The translations under genes were made by a program, and so were the position numbers. A stretch of 64,000 bases of DNA from assembly GCA_037178975.1 (NCBI GenBank), contig JASJZH010000004.1, positions 186,001-250,000 on the forward strand. Reading direction: 5' to 3'. Every line of letters starts with the position of its first letter. Within the stretch, counting starts at the first letter, position 1. The DNA is from Oscheius tipulae. Its lineage: Eukaryota; Nematoda; Chromadorea; Rhabditida; Rhabditidae. Shown here piece after piece: positions 12,012 to 24,500 of this stretch. The notes under the pieces are model-generated. The model did no database searches, was not told where the DNA came from, and saw only the letters and a program-made list of their open reading frames with translations.

Positions 12012-12320
12012 TGTCTTCTTTGTTTGGTCCCGAGAGGTTCCATGTGCTGTACCAAACACCGCTGTGGACTCATGGAAGAGCAAGTAATTCTACTTTTGCT
12101 CACAATACACAGATAGAGAGACAGAGACAGTAAGAAGCGGTCACAAGCCCATTTCCTCGCGGTGACGAGCCGGCAAAAAGGACAAGGCTCGTGAATCCGC
12201 CACTTGCTAGCAGCCATCGAAACATGGAGTCCATGCTCAGTCTTCCTGGCGTCTTCCATGGATCCACGGCGGTGTTTGGTAGTTCATGGAAACTCTCGGG
12301 GCCAAATAAAGAAGACTGAA
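12012..12320. repeat. Long hairpin, ~62 bp inverted arms
   Basis: The left arm at about 12015-12080 (CCCGAGAGGTTCCATG, CCAAACACCGCTGTGGA) is the inverse of 12250-12318 (CCCGAGAGTTTCCATG, CCAAACACCGCCGTGGA when read on minus). The spacer is about 170 bp. Confidence 0.65.
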
Positions 12321-12782
12321 AGTACTTAGATAGATAGATAAATATTTCATTTGTCATATGAACAAATATTGGAAGAGGGAGAAGGGAGAGCTAGGGTTTA
12401 TCGGCTTAGTGATTTTGAAAAAACAAAAAATATCGTGGCACTACGGCTCTGCTATTGACCGGGACGTACAACAACTGTACAACGATAAAATTGGAACAGT
12501 GGAGTCCAAAGTTAAACCACCCTGGGCTGATGTACCGAGTCCCCCTGCCGCAAACGGTGCGCTATGAACAGACAAACATGTGTGTACAAAGGCCTGGACC
12601 AGTGTCAGAGGCAGAGGAGTGAAAGTCATTAATTAACTCAGGGCAGCAACTGTTTTGTGACAGTAAGCAGATAGACAGAAGTAGAAACTGTTTCAATTTG
12701 GTCGTTGCTTGAAGTTTTCAGGAAAGTGGAACCTTTCGCCACAACGCTGCGCGGCCGTTTTGCAGAACCCGACGCGCGCCAA

Positions 12783-12850
12783 AAATAGCTAGCGGTTAAC
12801 ACGCTGGACTATGAATCTAGGTGACTCGGGTTCGACCCTTTTCGGCTTAC
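12783..12850 (+). repeat. tRNA-derived relic
   Basis: Contains an A-box-like TAGCTAGCGGTTAACAC, an anticodon-stem-like CTGGACTATGAATCTAG and a B-box GGGTTCGACCC. The acceptor pairing (GCCAAAA with TTTCGGC) is nearly complete, but the T-stem is broken. It is therefore a pseudo-tRNA or SINE head rather than a working tRNA gene. Confidence 0.5.
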
Positions 12851-13242
12851 TACAAGCTGCTAAACATAAAAAACTATGGTCACACCGAATAAAATTCATG
12901 TATATTGATCAAACATTACATCGATGACGAAGTGTGTGTGGGGTTTGGAAAGGGAAAAACGTAAAGATAGAGTGGGAAAAACTTCTCTATAGGGGTGGGC
13001 TCGAAAAACTGGATAAATAAACGTAAGGGGGGCACAAAATTACACACTCACAGACCCAGGTAGGAGAGGGCAAAAAGTCTGAGCAGGAGGGTCTCTGGGG
13101 GGGGGGGGGGTTTTAGTAGTACCTTTATCTCATTTCTACAATCAATCACAATGCTGGGGGGTGAATAGGCTCGCGAAATTACAAAGACAGGAGGAGAGGA
13201 AAGAATAGAAGGCAAACTTTCCATTAAAAGTCGCTTCATCTT

Positions 13243-16200
13243 CTAGTCGAGATATTGAGAGAGCCAGCGGAAGCCCTCGCCGTAGCCTTGCCTCCTCAGG
13301 ACGGAACACATGAAGACCTCGACGGGACGGCTGGCTAGGTCGTTGCGCGAAATTTCACCTGGAAATAAGAGCGTTATTTCGATAAAAAGGGGGACTACTC
13401 GGTTGGTATCAGTGAGGGACCGGACCGTTCCCCATTGCAACCCCAACTGTCATTGTATCTGGCACTCACTGTCCCTCTCCCTGTGTCTGTCTCCCTCCAA
13501 TTAATAAGGCCTAATCACTCGACCACTTCTTGCCTCCTCTCACCGTCTCTAATGCCTGAAGTCGTTTCGAGGGTAGAGCCGGTTGTTTTGGACAAGGTGT
13601 GACCCAGATGCATCTTTTTCATCCCTCCGTTTTCTCACAAGCCGCTGCCTAATCTCCCCCATGCAGAATCGTTTTGACATCCACTCAGTCCGCAGGAAGC
13701 GGACTAGCGCAGTGACACGAGGCGCCAGCGTTAGGAGGGTCCCAATTTCTTTTATCGCTTAAGCCCAACCTTCTATTCTCTCGTAGAGGTCGATAATTGG
13801 TAGCAGGTAAGGCATTTTTGGGATTAGATTTGGCACCTGTCTTGCTTGCCTACTCGACCTCGCCCCTAAGATTGTACTTTCAGATTTCCGTTGTAGTTTT
13901 CCTCATTTTTTTTTTGCAGGATTTCTCAATCGTGACACTAAATATCTGTCAAGGGGTCACGTAACGTTAGAAAAATAATGAACAGAAGACATCGACTATT
14001 GAGAAATGACTGAATAAATTAGGTCGCCGGTCGTCACTCGACAGATTTTGGACAGAATTTTCGAGAATGCTCTAGTACGCCTGTAGTTCCATATATTCTC
14101 AAGAAGTTAGTAATCTTTTCAGCAAGATTCGCCATCAAAAGCATGTATATGTAAAAATGGGCTGGTGATTAGAAAGCTATTCACTGAAAAGAAATAAATC
14201 TTTAAAACTCTGTCCAGGAACACGGGTCATGTGCTCAAATGATCTGTCTTACTAAAAACCAAGTTATAAAACATTTTTAGCAATTGTATTTGCTTGGGAC
14301 CCTTTCCCCTAGAAGATAAAAAAAGAACGAAATAAACAGAAAGTACCTTTGCCCGTGCACATGTGCTGAATTCCGAGGTGCCACTTTAGCTGATCCTCGC
14401 TCAGCGCGTTCGGCTTGTCGATTTTGTTGCCCAGGACGAGAATAGGAGACGAGGCCACCTGGAAATCCGATGGTATTTAGGAATGTTTCATCGATTGTTT
14501 AGTAGCCTAACAGTATTAGGACCGATTTTTAGTCACAATAAGCAAAATGTTGGCATTTTTAGTGGATAAGGATTCGAACGTAAATAAGCAGATTAGGGAA
14601 AAATGACGGCATCAGCAATTTTCAGACGAAATTTCTGCAAAAAATAGGACAGAAAACCTTACCTGTTCGTCGCGAAGAAGCGAGTCGAGCTCTGCCTTGC
14701 TCTCCTGGATGCGCTCCAGATCGGCGCAGTCGACCAAAAATACTATAGCGTCCACGGCCGGGAAGTAGTCCTTCCAGACGCGGCGAGCCTGCTGATGGCC
14801 ACCGAGGTCAAACGTCGTGAAGCGGATGCCGCCCAAGCTCAGCTCCTCGGATGCTGAAAATCGACTTTTTCTGATGAATTGATGTGTATTTTCGACTTTT
14901 CCCCTCAAAAAAAAAATCATAAGATCTAAGTGTCGCGACGCGCACGTCCGAACACCGCACTAGTCAGCTGACGGCGGCGGTGTAAGCAGTCCGCGGCGAC
15001 GATAGACAAACTTTGTTTACAAGTTGGACGGGTTAATACACAGAATACTGTTAAAGTAACTAGAAAATGAGGGCTCAGATTTCTGAAACTTCTAGAAACA
15101 GGTCCTAGACGAATTAAGACGCTGAAGGTCAAACGTAGAAATTTGGTCCTAGGCTTTTTGAACTGCTGGAGACAAGTATTTTTTTTTGAAGGGCCTGGCC
15201 TTTTTAGAGTGCAAAACTTAGTGTGGCAGCTTCAGAGCCCAGCAAGAATCTCGACCAGTTTATATTATACGGATTACGAAAAATAGATTTTTCATTATGT
15301 TTTCTCACAGAAATGTTTTTCAAAAAGGCTATGAAAGTAGAACCGTAGTTGCCAAAAATTTTTGTCCCCCGATTACCCATCAACTGTACTCACTGAATCA
15401 GCCCTTCCTGGTCGAGCCCCCCAGTCCAGCAGACCTTTAGAAACCGGTCATCTGCCACACAGGGAGTGTGACGTTATCAACCATCAAAGTACGTGTCTAT
15501 CTATCTGGCTGGGGTCATCTAGAGCAGCTGATCGAGTCACACCACCCTGCTTTAAGACAAAGAGAAATAACCCAGAATTGTGGATTTTGGAGATACGCAG
15601 TTGAACAGCTGTCAGCCACACTGACACAAAACAGCTACAGCTAGACAGCGAACCAAAAAAAGCAACTTACTGGGATGAAGAGTGGGCACGTGCTGTGCCA
15701 TGCGATCATCCTTGAGCATGTGGAGCAGTGTCGTCTTGCCGGCATTGTCGAGTCCCAAAAATACAAGTTTGCCGTTTTTCTTGGCCAGGCCTGGAAGAAA
15801 GTGGGTTATTTTAGGAATGTTTTGGGCTAATTTTTTGGGGTTCCGGTGAAGAAATTTTGCCCGGAACAAGGCAGAAGCATTGTGCAGGTGATGCAAAAGG
15901 GTTGGATGTTTGGGTTAACTGTCATTAACCAAAATTTTCCGAAAGGGTACAGCTTTCCTACATTTCATGTAGCTCAGATCACTTAGAACGCTCAAAATAT
16001 CGCTGAACCACACTATGAATCAGGGTAAACAAGGTCAACCGACCGCTGAGAGCAAAAATACTTTTACACGGGTCTAGCCGATTTTGGGCAGTTATTTTCA
16101 GCTTTTTTTTTTCGAAGAATACAGCGAGGAAACACCTGTATATGCTCACAACTCAAGACACTATTGGAAAATCTCAAGAGTTTCGAGTTTACAGCTTTTA

Positions 16201-16375
16201 CACCACTTTTATCCAATTTTCAACGATAACATAGCTTGGCGAAGCTACTAAAAAGTTTTATAAGCTCTCAGAATAACTAAAAATTTCAAACGGGTAGATA
16301 AAAACAGGAAGAACGACACTAAAACATACCTAGTGCGTTCAGAATACTGCTGAACCAGTCCCAAATCCACGACAT
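13243..16375 (-). CDS. sar-1: SAR1 small GTPase (COPII coat initiation)
   Basis: ER-exit GTPase that recruits Sec23/24. Five exons (16330-16375, 15671-15790, 14663-14853, 14347-14458, 13243-13358) join in phase to 194 aa, the usual family length. N-terminal amphipathic start [17 protein letters not shown]-loop GLDNAGKT, switch I region HVPTLHPTSEEL, switch [16 protein letters not shown] and the C-terminal [26 protein letters not shown] typical of Sar1. All guanine-nucleotide motifs are intact. Head-to-head with a candidate small gene and RFT1. The last intron carries one arm of the inverted duplication. Confidence 0.97.
13403..13676. repeat. Inverted segmental duplication, arm 2
   Basis: Reverse complement of 11286-11553; lies inside the last intron of sar-1. 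Confidence 0.85.
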
Positions 16376-17209
16376 TGTTGCTCTGCAATCGAATGATGAC
16401 TTTTGTGAAGAAAGGCAAAGAAAAAGAGAGGAAACCGGCAGTTCAGTCAGCTCCGGGAGCGATAAAAGACGCGTGTACTGGCTGCCACATGCTGGAGCGT
16501 CGGATAGTCAGCCAATGTCTGCCTCCTGGGAGCGCCTACGCAGCCAATTTGGAACCTCCACGTGTTCCAATCTGCCCTTTTCGGGGATTTCCCTGGCTCT
16601 TTTCAAGGATTTTGTGATTAGAGATTGTGGAGAAGAGTGGAAAGCATGGGACGAGCAGGAAAGATGGGAAGAAACGATTGGGAAATGGCTGTAAAAGAGG
16701 GGGACAGAGCTTTGAGACATTTCACGTCGAAATGGATTGTTCTTCTCACTTATTCTCATGATTAGGTGCTGTAAAAAGGCTTAGAAAGGTTTGGATAGTA
16801 GGAAAATAAGCAAATAGAAGAAAGTAACCGGGAAAATTGGAGTTTCGACTTCTCTTCCTCTCTAGATAGTTTTTTTAAAATTCTATAAACTATCCAGAAC
16901 ACTTTATGCACATATTTCACGTCTCAATGCATAATACACCGAAAGTCGAGAGAAATATGGACAGGATACGGGAGAAGAATGTGGAGAAAGAAGCTCAATA
17001 ATTGAAAACACAGTTAGACTCGCGCCACTTTTATTCAAAAAGGTGGCGATTTCAAATAACCACATATTATTTTTGCCCCTGGTTTTCACTACTTCTTCGT
17101 TGTTTTCCTATTTTTTCGTTTTCTAAGCCTTTCAAACCACGCTAGTCAGGGCAGAGAAGAATAATAAAGGAGAAGGAAGACCTCAATTAAGAAAAACTCG
17201 AAATGGTTA
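16376..17209. other. Upstream region of sar-1, no gene seen
   Basis: Contains only short frames without family signatures. Presumably carries the sar-1 promoter. Confidence 0.4.
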
Positions 17210-17401
17210 TTACATAGCTGCTAATACCACTAGTGTTTGAGATGGAAAAAGATGTAAAGTTTTTTTGCTCTGTATCGCCTTGAAAATAATCAAAAAGAAC
17301 AAATAGGCAGCAAGGAGAAAAAGAGGTATATAAACACACTCTTGGCCGTAATCGCGCTCTACGCCTTCGATTCTAGCTTCATTCTTCTTTAAGCTGCTCA
17401 T
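17210..17401 (-). CDS. Candidate single-pass small membrane protein, 63 aa
   Basis: Open frame from ATG at 17401 to TAA at 17210. Charged N terminus (MSSLKKNEARIEGVERDYG), a single strongly hydrophobic segment YIPLFLLAAYLFFLIIFKAI, then a short basic tail. It starts 60 bp from RFT1 on the opposite strand, which would suit a divergent promoter. I do not recognise the family. It could be chance, since nothing but composition supports it. Confidence 0.3.
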   Translation of the reverse strand: MSSLKKNEARIEGVERDYGQECVYIPLFLLAAYLFFLIIFKAIQSKKTLHLFPSQTLVVLAAM

Positions 17402-17461
17402 ACTTTTACTAATTTTCTACTGAAAATCACCTCAAAACGTTAATTTCAGGACCGGAAGAAA

Positions 17462-20400
17462 ATGTCACAGCTCGGGAAGACGATGAGCTACAACATGATA
17501 GGCCAGGTGAGACATTCTTGACCTCAGAAACAAATTTGTTCAGCTCGTGGCACGGATTCTGTCCTTCGGCATTAACATGTACCTTCTGCGGGTCGTGGAT
17601 GGCACATTATTGGGTCTAGTCAATGTGAGGTACGTCTTTTTTTTTACTAGGTTTTGCTTCTAAAAACACGTTTTTGCAGTCTAACCCTGCTCTACAATAC
17701 AATTCTCTTCCTGACACGCGAGCCATTCCGAAAAGGCGACATCTTGACACTGCCATGGCCTCAGTTCGTAAATACCATCTGGCTGAGGTACCTTTTCTGC
17801 AATTTTTGACCTCTCTACCTCTATTTTCCAGTCCAATCCTCGGCTTTTTCATGTCAGCCGCAGGAATAGGTGCTTGGACGCTATTTGCCAGCGCCGATGT
17901 GCCGCTCACCATGGCCGGAGGCTTCGCCCTAGCTGCTTTCATCGAAACTTTGGCCGAACCCTTCGCTATCATCTCCTTACGGTACTTTTGAACTGTCTCC
18001 GAGTCCAAAATCTGCTCAGATACGCCCTGGCTGGACATTTCGCCGTCTCCCAAGCGCTTCTGGTTCTTCTTCCTCGTCTAATGATTTTCTTCTTCACGGC
18101 AACAGGGCTCTGGGCTTTTGGACCCTATTCCGTGGCTGTTTCACAGGTGAAACATGATCTTTTTTTGGCCTGGAAAGTCTTGGAAAACAATATAGGTAAA
18201 AAATCAAGAAAGTTTTTGGCCGTCTCACGGCTAAAAATCGCTACAAAAGCTTGTAAAACGGCAGAGTTCAGTTTTCTTTCTGCCATGATTGTATCCATTT
18301 TTCTCGAAAAACATCGTTAATTCCAGATTCTGGCCTCGTCAACCTTCGTGTTGATCAACTATATGGCCTTTTATCGTCTCACAGCCGAAGAAGTCAAGCT
18401 CCTGCCGAAGGAGGCCAGCAAAAACGGATTCCGCAGCTTTTTCCCGGTTCCTAGGTCAGTTTTTTTTTGTTGGTTTGTCATCAAAAACCTCCCAATTTTC
18501 AGTGCAGGACTCGAACAAATAGCTCTGAAATCTGTGGGAACACTCCTAGGACATTCCTTCCTCAAGCAGCTGCTGACAGACGGTAGTGGCTACATTATGT
18601 CCTTCACCAACATTATTGCCCTGAAAAATCAAGGTAAGACCCTACAAATACGGGTTTTTAAGCAAGGAAACTTCCAGCAATCTACGATGCGATCGAAAAA
18701 CTCGGCAGTCTGGTAGCTCGAATTGTCTTGGCCCCACTGGAGGAGACCTGCTTCGCCGATTTTTCCCGCAGAATCAGCCAGTCGAGCACGAAAGTCTTCG
18801 AGAAGAACAATGTAGGCCCTCTTTTTGCGTATGATGGACGATAACCAAAGTGTTTAGGCAGATTTCGACGCTCTGGCGCGAACCTTCACCACGGTGCTAC
18901 ACGGGGTCAGTGTCATCTGTCTGACGGTCTGCTGTTTTGGTATTCCCTACGCGAAGCTGGCGCTAACGATCTATTCGGGAGGACTGCTGGCCACGAGAGA
19001 AGGTAAGAAAGTTAGCTATTCATCAGAAGCTTGCTTGACTATCTGTCTGAGAAAAATAAGAGCAAGTTTAATATGACCACAAATTGAATGTATGCCCCGC
19101 GGCGGATAGTTTCTGCAATATTGAACAAAACCACTTACATTCGACCCAGCACGTATTGAACCGGTCTCCCAAAAAACTTAATCTGCCATTTTAGTTTCGG
19201 TGGTCAAGGATGCATTTTGCGATGTTCTGTACAGTTGTAGGTCTCGAAAAGATGTACAACTTTGCAGAATATCGAAAAATTAAAAAGTCGTCTTCGCCCC
19301 GAAAAGTGCAGTTAGGGTTGCGCTGAATTTCGGACCGGACTAGACCAAACGCTTATTTTGCATAAACACAGGGTTTAAAGGTCGCACCCGTTGGTAAATG
19401 ATCTGTATGTGATTGAGACAGCCTTACAATCAACCCACAATTTCCTCCCTTTTTAAGCAATTTTCAGGCGAGATTCTGCTCATTCTATACATGTTCTACC
19501 TCTACGTGATGGCCATCAATGGCATCACTGAGTGCTTCGCCGTCGCCACGATGAAAAACGCCGAGCTCAGCCGTCACGGAGGCTTCCTGAGCCTCTTGGC
19601 TGTCCTTCACCTCTCCATGAACATCCTTCTCCCCCCGCAGATGGGCTCAGCTGGATTCGTCGTTGCCAATATCGGAATGATGGTCTTGCGGATAGGATAC
19701 AAGTCAGTTCATGGTCTTTTTGCTCCCAAAAAAATAATGAAAATTTGCAGCTGGACCCAGATCTCTGCCTTCCTACGCGAGAAAACTCCCTCGATTCTGG
19801 AAATCTTCATGAATGGGAGCTGTTTTGTCCTGCAGATATTCTTCCTCATGGCCACTTGTCTCTCGTATTTGGTAGGTTTAGAAATACTTTAGTTACCCGA
19901 AGTCACGTGCAAGCAACTATCACTAGAACGTGCTACAAGTATAGCGTCTGGACCGAACGGACCTAAAAAAGAAAAGGGGCTGTGCTTCTCCTAGACCGAA
20001 GCTTAGCTTTAGACCGCCGAGCGAATTCGAACCTGAGTCACTCGAGCCAGAAGAGCGCGCTTTACCAAATACTAACTCGTGTATGGACACACTGAGACGG
20101 CTCGTGTTTAAAGAATGCATTTTTTCATATGAATTTGGTCCTGACCGAAGGGCAGAGACTGATAGTTTAACTGACGGTAAATGACCGTATCAAGGAGGAA
20201 CCAAGACCGGAAGAAAGGACAACCTAGTGAATGGGACAACAGTGACATGGCCAGAATGATAGGGAAGTGGTAAGATACAGAAACAACATATAACAGAACA
20301 GGATGACATAGGCTGGCTTAAATCTATGCGATTACAGGGTCACTGTGATTGGAACTCTCCAAAAGGTTTGACAGTAACAGCTGTCAGAAAATTGATTGAC

Positions 20401-20591
20401 AGCCACTTACTGACAGTAATTCCACCCATATTTTCTAGTTCTTCGCCTCGACTCCCGGCTGGATCCATGCCGTCTCGCACATTGCCGTCGGAGCCGTGCT
20501 CTTCTGCCTCTACCTGCTCCAAATGTACAGCTCCGACCACAACCTCCAGGCCTTCTGCAGCTGGTTCTACAGCAAAAAACACCAAGAATAG
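17462..20591 (+). CDS. RFT1: RFT1, ER lipid-linked oligosaccharide protein
   Basis: Polytopic ER membrane protein of the MOP/MATE-like superfamily, needed for using Man5GlcNAc2-PP-dolichol in N-glycosylation. Twelve exons (17462-17506, 17544-17629, 17680-17787, 17832-17981, 18020-18146, 18327-18454, 18503-18633, 18678-18811, 18858-19002, 19468-19702, 19751-19871, 20439-20591) join in phase to 520 aa (human RFT1 541). Landmarks: GLVNVRSLTLLYNTILFLTR at the N terminus, ETLAEPFAII, INYMAFYRLTAEEVKLLP, HSFLKQLLTDGSGYIMSF, YDAIEKLGSLVARIVLAPLE and VMAINGITECFAVATM. Ends WFYSKKHQE. A hairpin repeat (19213-19285) lies in the intron between exons 9 and 10. Confidence 0.96.
19213..19285. repeat. AAAGTTGTAG-family hairpin
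   Basis: TGCGATGTTCTGTACAGTTGTAG and, about 20 bp on, the inverse ACAACTTTGCAGAATATCG. It is one of at least ten such imperfect palindromes in the window (see findings). Located in an RFT1 intron. Confidence 0.65.
20030..20095 (-). repeat. tRNA-derived relic
   Basis: On the minus strand it carries TTAGTATTTGGTAAAGCGCG (D-arm-like) and CAGGTTCGAATTCG (T-arm). Acceptor pairing is not convincing, so not called a tRNA gene. It lies in the last RFT1 intron. Confidence 0.45.
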
Positions 20592-21580
20592 TCATTTCTC
20601 ATTTTATGGGTACTTTTTATCACTTTTTTGTAAGTATTTACTGGGTATCACTAAAAACAGATCTCACTTGGACGCTCTGTTACACTCTTCTTCGCGCTTC
20701 AGTGCTCTCTCAATTTAATTGAGTTCGGATAGGAAGAGGATACGGAGAAAGAAAGAGAAAAGATGACTTATTGTTTGTTTCTGCTAAAGACAGAAGGAGA
20801 AAAAGCAAAAGATGACGAGAAGAAAGTAGAAAGGTGAATAATGTATAGCAGCTGCCGTTTGCTTTGGTACAGACACCGTTTGTCATGTTTCGGATTCTGG
20901 TCTGTAGCCTTGACTGAAATCCTGTGAGAACATCCAGATCTTTACAATTATCGACTGCCTGACCATTTGATTTATGTTGTCGAATGTTGAAGAACCAATA
21001 ATGTTGATAAAAAGATAGTAAATAGCTCAGGCTTCGCTGTTTTCACAGTAACAAAAGTTTCCTCTATAGCAGACTTGTCAGCTTTTGGGGTTTGGTGTTG
21101 AAATGAAATTGTGCGGACACTATGGGAGACGAGCGCTTTAGTAGTAGAGAGATCGAGCGCAGTTTTCCTAATTTTCCAACGGGACTAAGAAATAATATTA
21201 CATGCTGTCAACTAAAAAGTGGGAGAAGTATTTTCTTTCCTACATGACAGGTGCTTCATGAGAACAGACAAGATAAGAAGTCGCTGCTGAAAATCTAAAC
21301 TATTCAAAGAAGAGAGCACCACGAACTCTGTCACTCTATGGAACTGAATGGAGAGTTGTACATTTCAAGCTCTGACCGTCGAACGATATGATGTTCCGAA
21401 ACTGACCTAACGGTGGCCAAATCAACTAACCATTTTCTCACACCGACTTCGGAGATCTGCCCGCCCCTTTGGCGAGCAGAAAGACAGCTGACTCCACCTC
21501 TCTCTGTCTCTCTCTCTCTCTCTTTGCCAAGAGCTTGTTCCTGCCAGCCACAATTTTGACTCTGTGACCTGGTTTTTTTT
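20592..21580. other. Intergenic between RFT1 and gbb-2
   Basis: A/T-rich with no supported gene. Ends in a CTCTCTCTGTCTC tract (21490-21525) shortly before the gbb-2 start. Confidence 0.4.
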
Positions 21581-24500
21581 ATGCGTCTACTGTTCTTCTC
21601 GACTTTTCTAGTCTCCATACAGGTCGCAGTCGGCACCTTGCCATGTAAGCCAAGGAGTGGCGGGACTCCAGTCCCTTTGGGAGTCTTTATCTCGAAGTAA
21701 GTTGGAAAAAATACATGGGAAACCGTCAAAAACTTATTTTTAATCGCAACTGGTCCTACTGTAGGAATATTGTGCGTACGCATTTTCATGCAAACATACG
21801 ACATTTTTGTGCTGATGCACAAATCCTCTAAAGAGATTCTTTTTTCTAGATTTTCAGGAGCTTCAAAGGATTTTGTCTATTTTTCGATCAACAAATAGTT
21901 TCCAGAGCTTGTTAGCCTAACTGCGCATATTAGATTAGTCGGCAGCGCTAATTCTGTGGTCAGAGGTCGCTCTGGTTCCCAATACAAGGGTCAGATATGT
22001 GCTGTTTTGACAAGAAATAGAGAAAATTCAGGTCTCGACCGGGTCACGAAGTCCCAGATGTCAGTCCGGCGATCAGGGTGGCTCTGGATCACATTCACAA
22101 TCACTCCTGCGTACTCCATGGCTTTAAACTTGAGCTCATCTATAAAGATACGGGGGTGAGTCGAGGGGATGAGGGGACTGAACTGGGAGAGAGTCAGGAG
22201 AGAAAGAGAGCAATATGAGTCGAGATGATGATTATGAGTCGAGAGCCGGATGAACTAAGAGTCATAAGTCTAGGGAATGACAGAGAACAGTATACGCTGA
22301 GAGGATAAGTATGAGTCAAATGGTAAGAGCGAAACGATGAAGAAAGTTTGAAAGAGCTACAGGATAGGTAACAGTATTAGTCTGACGCGAGTCGAGTGAA
22401 CCGAACAATATGAGTCAAGTATTAAAGGAAAGGATCTGAACTGTATGAGAGTCTAATGAGACTAGAGAGGTGTTAGGGAAAAATGCCAATGAGCACTTAT
22501 AACAGTCTGGAACAGAAAATGAGAGAAAGATAGTTACCGTTGCCAAGAAGGGAACCAGACTGGAAACAGTCCAGTCCAGTCCAACGACAGGCAGTAGGAG
22601 ACGAGAGAGAGTAAGTAGGGCTGTTGATGGTCAAGTTGATCGAACTTAAGTAGACAGTTTAGAATTTCCTTAAAGAACCTAAGTCAGCGTAGGGATGATT
22701 AATATGAATCAAAGGACTGGATCTGAACAGAGAGTGAGACCCTATCCAGTGATTTTCAGTGCACTACCAGCTTGGGAATGAAGGCACTCTTCGATCTGAT
22801 TGACTCTCGTCCAAGACCTGCAGCTGTCTTTGGAGGAGTCTGCACCGAGGTAAGCTACTCTTTTTGGTCAAGGAGACCGATTACCTAGTTCCTATTCCAG
22901 AGAGCCACTCTGGAAAAAATGAGGTGCAATTATCGTTTCCTGAAGGGGGGAAGAGGTAGTCAGTTGACTTTTAGAGTAGGGGAAGAGCCAGAGGGACAGA
23001 GAGACAAAAGAGACTGAGCGACACGGAGACAGAGAGGCAGAAAGACAGAAAGATAAAGAGACAGAGGAAAGAAAAAGAGAGACAGACAGATAGAGAGACA
23101 GAGACTATTTTTTCAGGTGAACGAGCCTGTAGCAATGGCCATGAAGTACTGGCAGATTGTCCAGCTCAGCTATGCCGAAACTCATGCCCTCTTTTCTCGA
23201 CCCGACTCCCAAGATGTGAGTAAGAGACTATCCATTTTCCACTCATATTGGCCTCTCTTCCAACTTATTGGATTTGGTCGGGATGCGTTGATTGCCCTCT
23301 GAGAGAGACACGCCTCGTTGGATCTGAAAAGAGATGACCACTGTTTATGATTTTTGGAGGGGGGCGAGAGAGCCGAGCTTATTAGTAGCCCGAGGGGCCA
23401 CAATTGCCCCAAATCATGCACAAGGTAGCCTTTTTATTGACGACGAGAGGATTTGGGCTTTTCGAGGGGAGAGCAGCATGAATTATGAACAATGTTGCAG
23501 ACCCGGGGCCGGAGCTGGAGGGTAGAAAATCAGTGGAATCTGACTGAGAGAGACTGAGAGCCAGGACAGAACAGATTATTGTGAAACCTTGAAGTGCCGT
23601 ACATACACAATTTGAGTACCACTTTTCGAATTGAAAATGCGTCTTTTTAGACTTGCGATGGTCTACAAAGTTGTAGCCCGCACCCAAACCTACAAATGTT
23701 CAGCACATGTCCAACATAAAAACCCACTTTTTGAACTTTTAATGGCCCAACGTGCCGACTTCAAGCCAACTTTGCAGAACATTACATTGCTGGAAATCCA
23801 CTTCTTCGATCGACCCGAGAAGAAATATTTCATTTTTGGCTTGCGCTCTGTCGCCCGTGTTGCCCCCGTACTATCTCTCACCCGTCGGATCCCTATAGGT
23901 CCAGAAAAACAATTTCAAGTCAGCTTTCGGGCTCATTGTGTTTGCGGTACCCTCAGATAATGATCGTTGTAGAACGAGTCTAACGAAGTAGCTTCGAGAG
24001 TGGTCTTTTGGGAAAATACTGCTTTTTTGAGAAGAAGAGGACCCCCTGTCCAGTCTTTATGTCAGGACTGTTCCTTTTTGAGTTTAGAAACCCCTTATTA
24101 GCGTTCCTTTCCAGGTTTTTCCAACATTCTATCGTGTCGTCCCAGGTGACCGTAACCTGAACAATGCCAAGTGTCGACTCGTGGACCATTTTGGGTGGAA
24201 GAGGGTCGGAACAATCAAGCAGAGCGATGATCCCCGATACTCTTTGGTATATTCTGTTCGGTTCCATGTAAAATGTCTTTTCAGCCTCATGAATCCTTGA
24301 CCACCAAGTTGGAACACGGATACGGTATCCAGGTCATCTATACAGCAGGCGTAGCGGCTCACGAACTGGAGGGGATCGGTCCGGAGCTGGAGAATCTGAA
24401 GGTCTGGTTGATATTTGGTCAGCTAGAGAGTTTTGAGAAGGGAAGATGGAAAAGAGATAGTGTCGTCCCGACACCTCCCTCGGGAGCACATTAGGGGACG

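Larger units (their letters stand above)
11205..13242. other. Repeat-rich intergenic region between PGAP2 and SAR1
   Basis: Holds one arm of an inverted duplication (11286-11553), GACAGAGA tracts (11590-11730), a hairpin pair (12012-12320), a tRNA-like relic (12783-12850) and a G13-14 run near 13097. A short open stretch at about 12430-12567 (plus) is not recognisable. The PGAP2 first exon may lie here. Confidence 0.5.
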
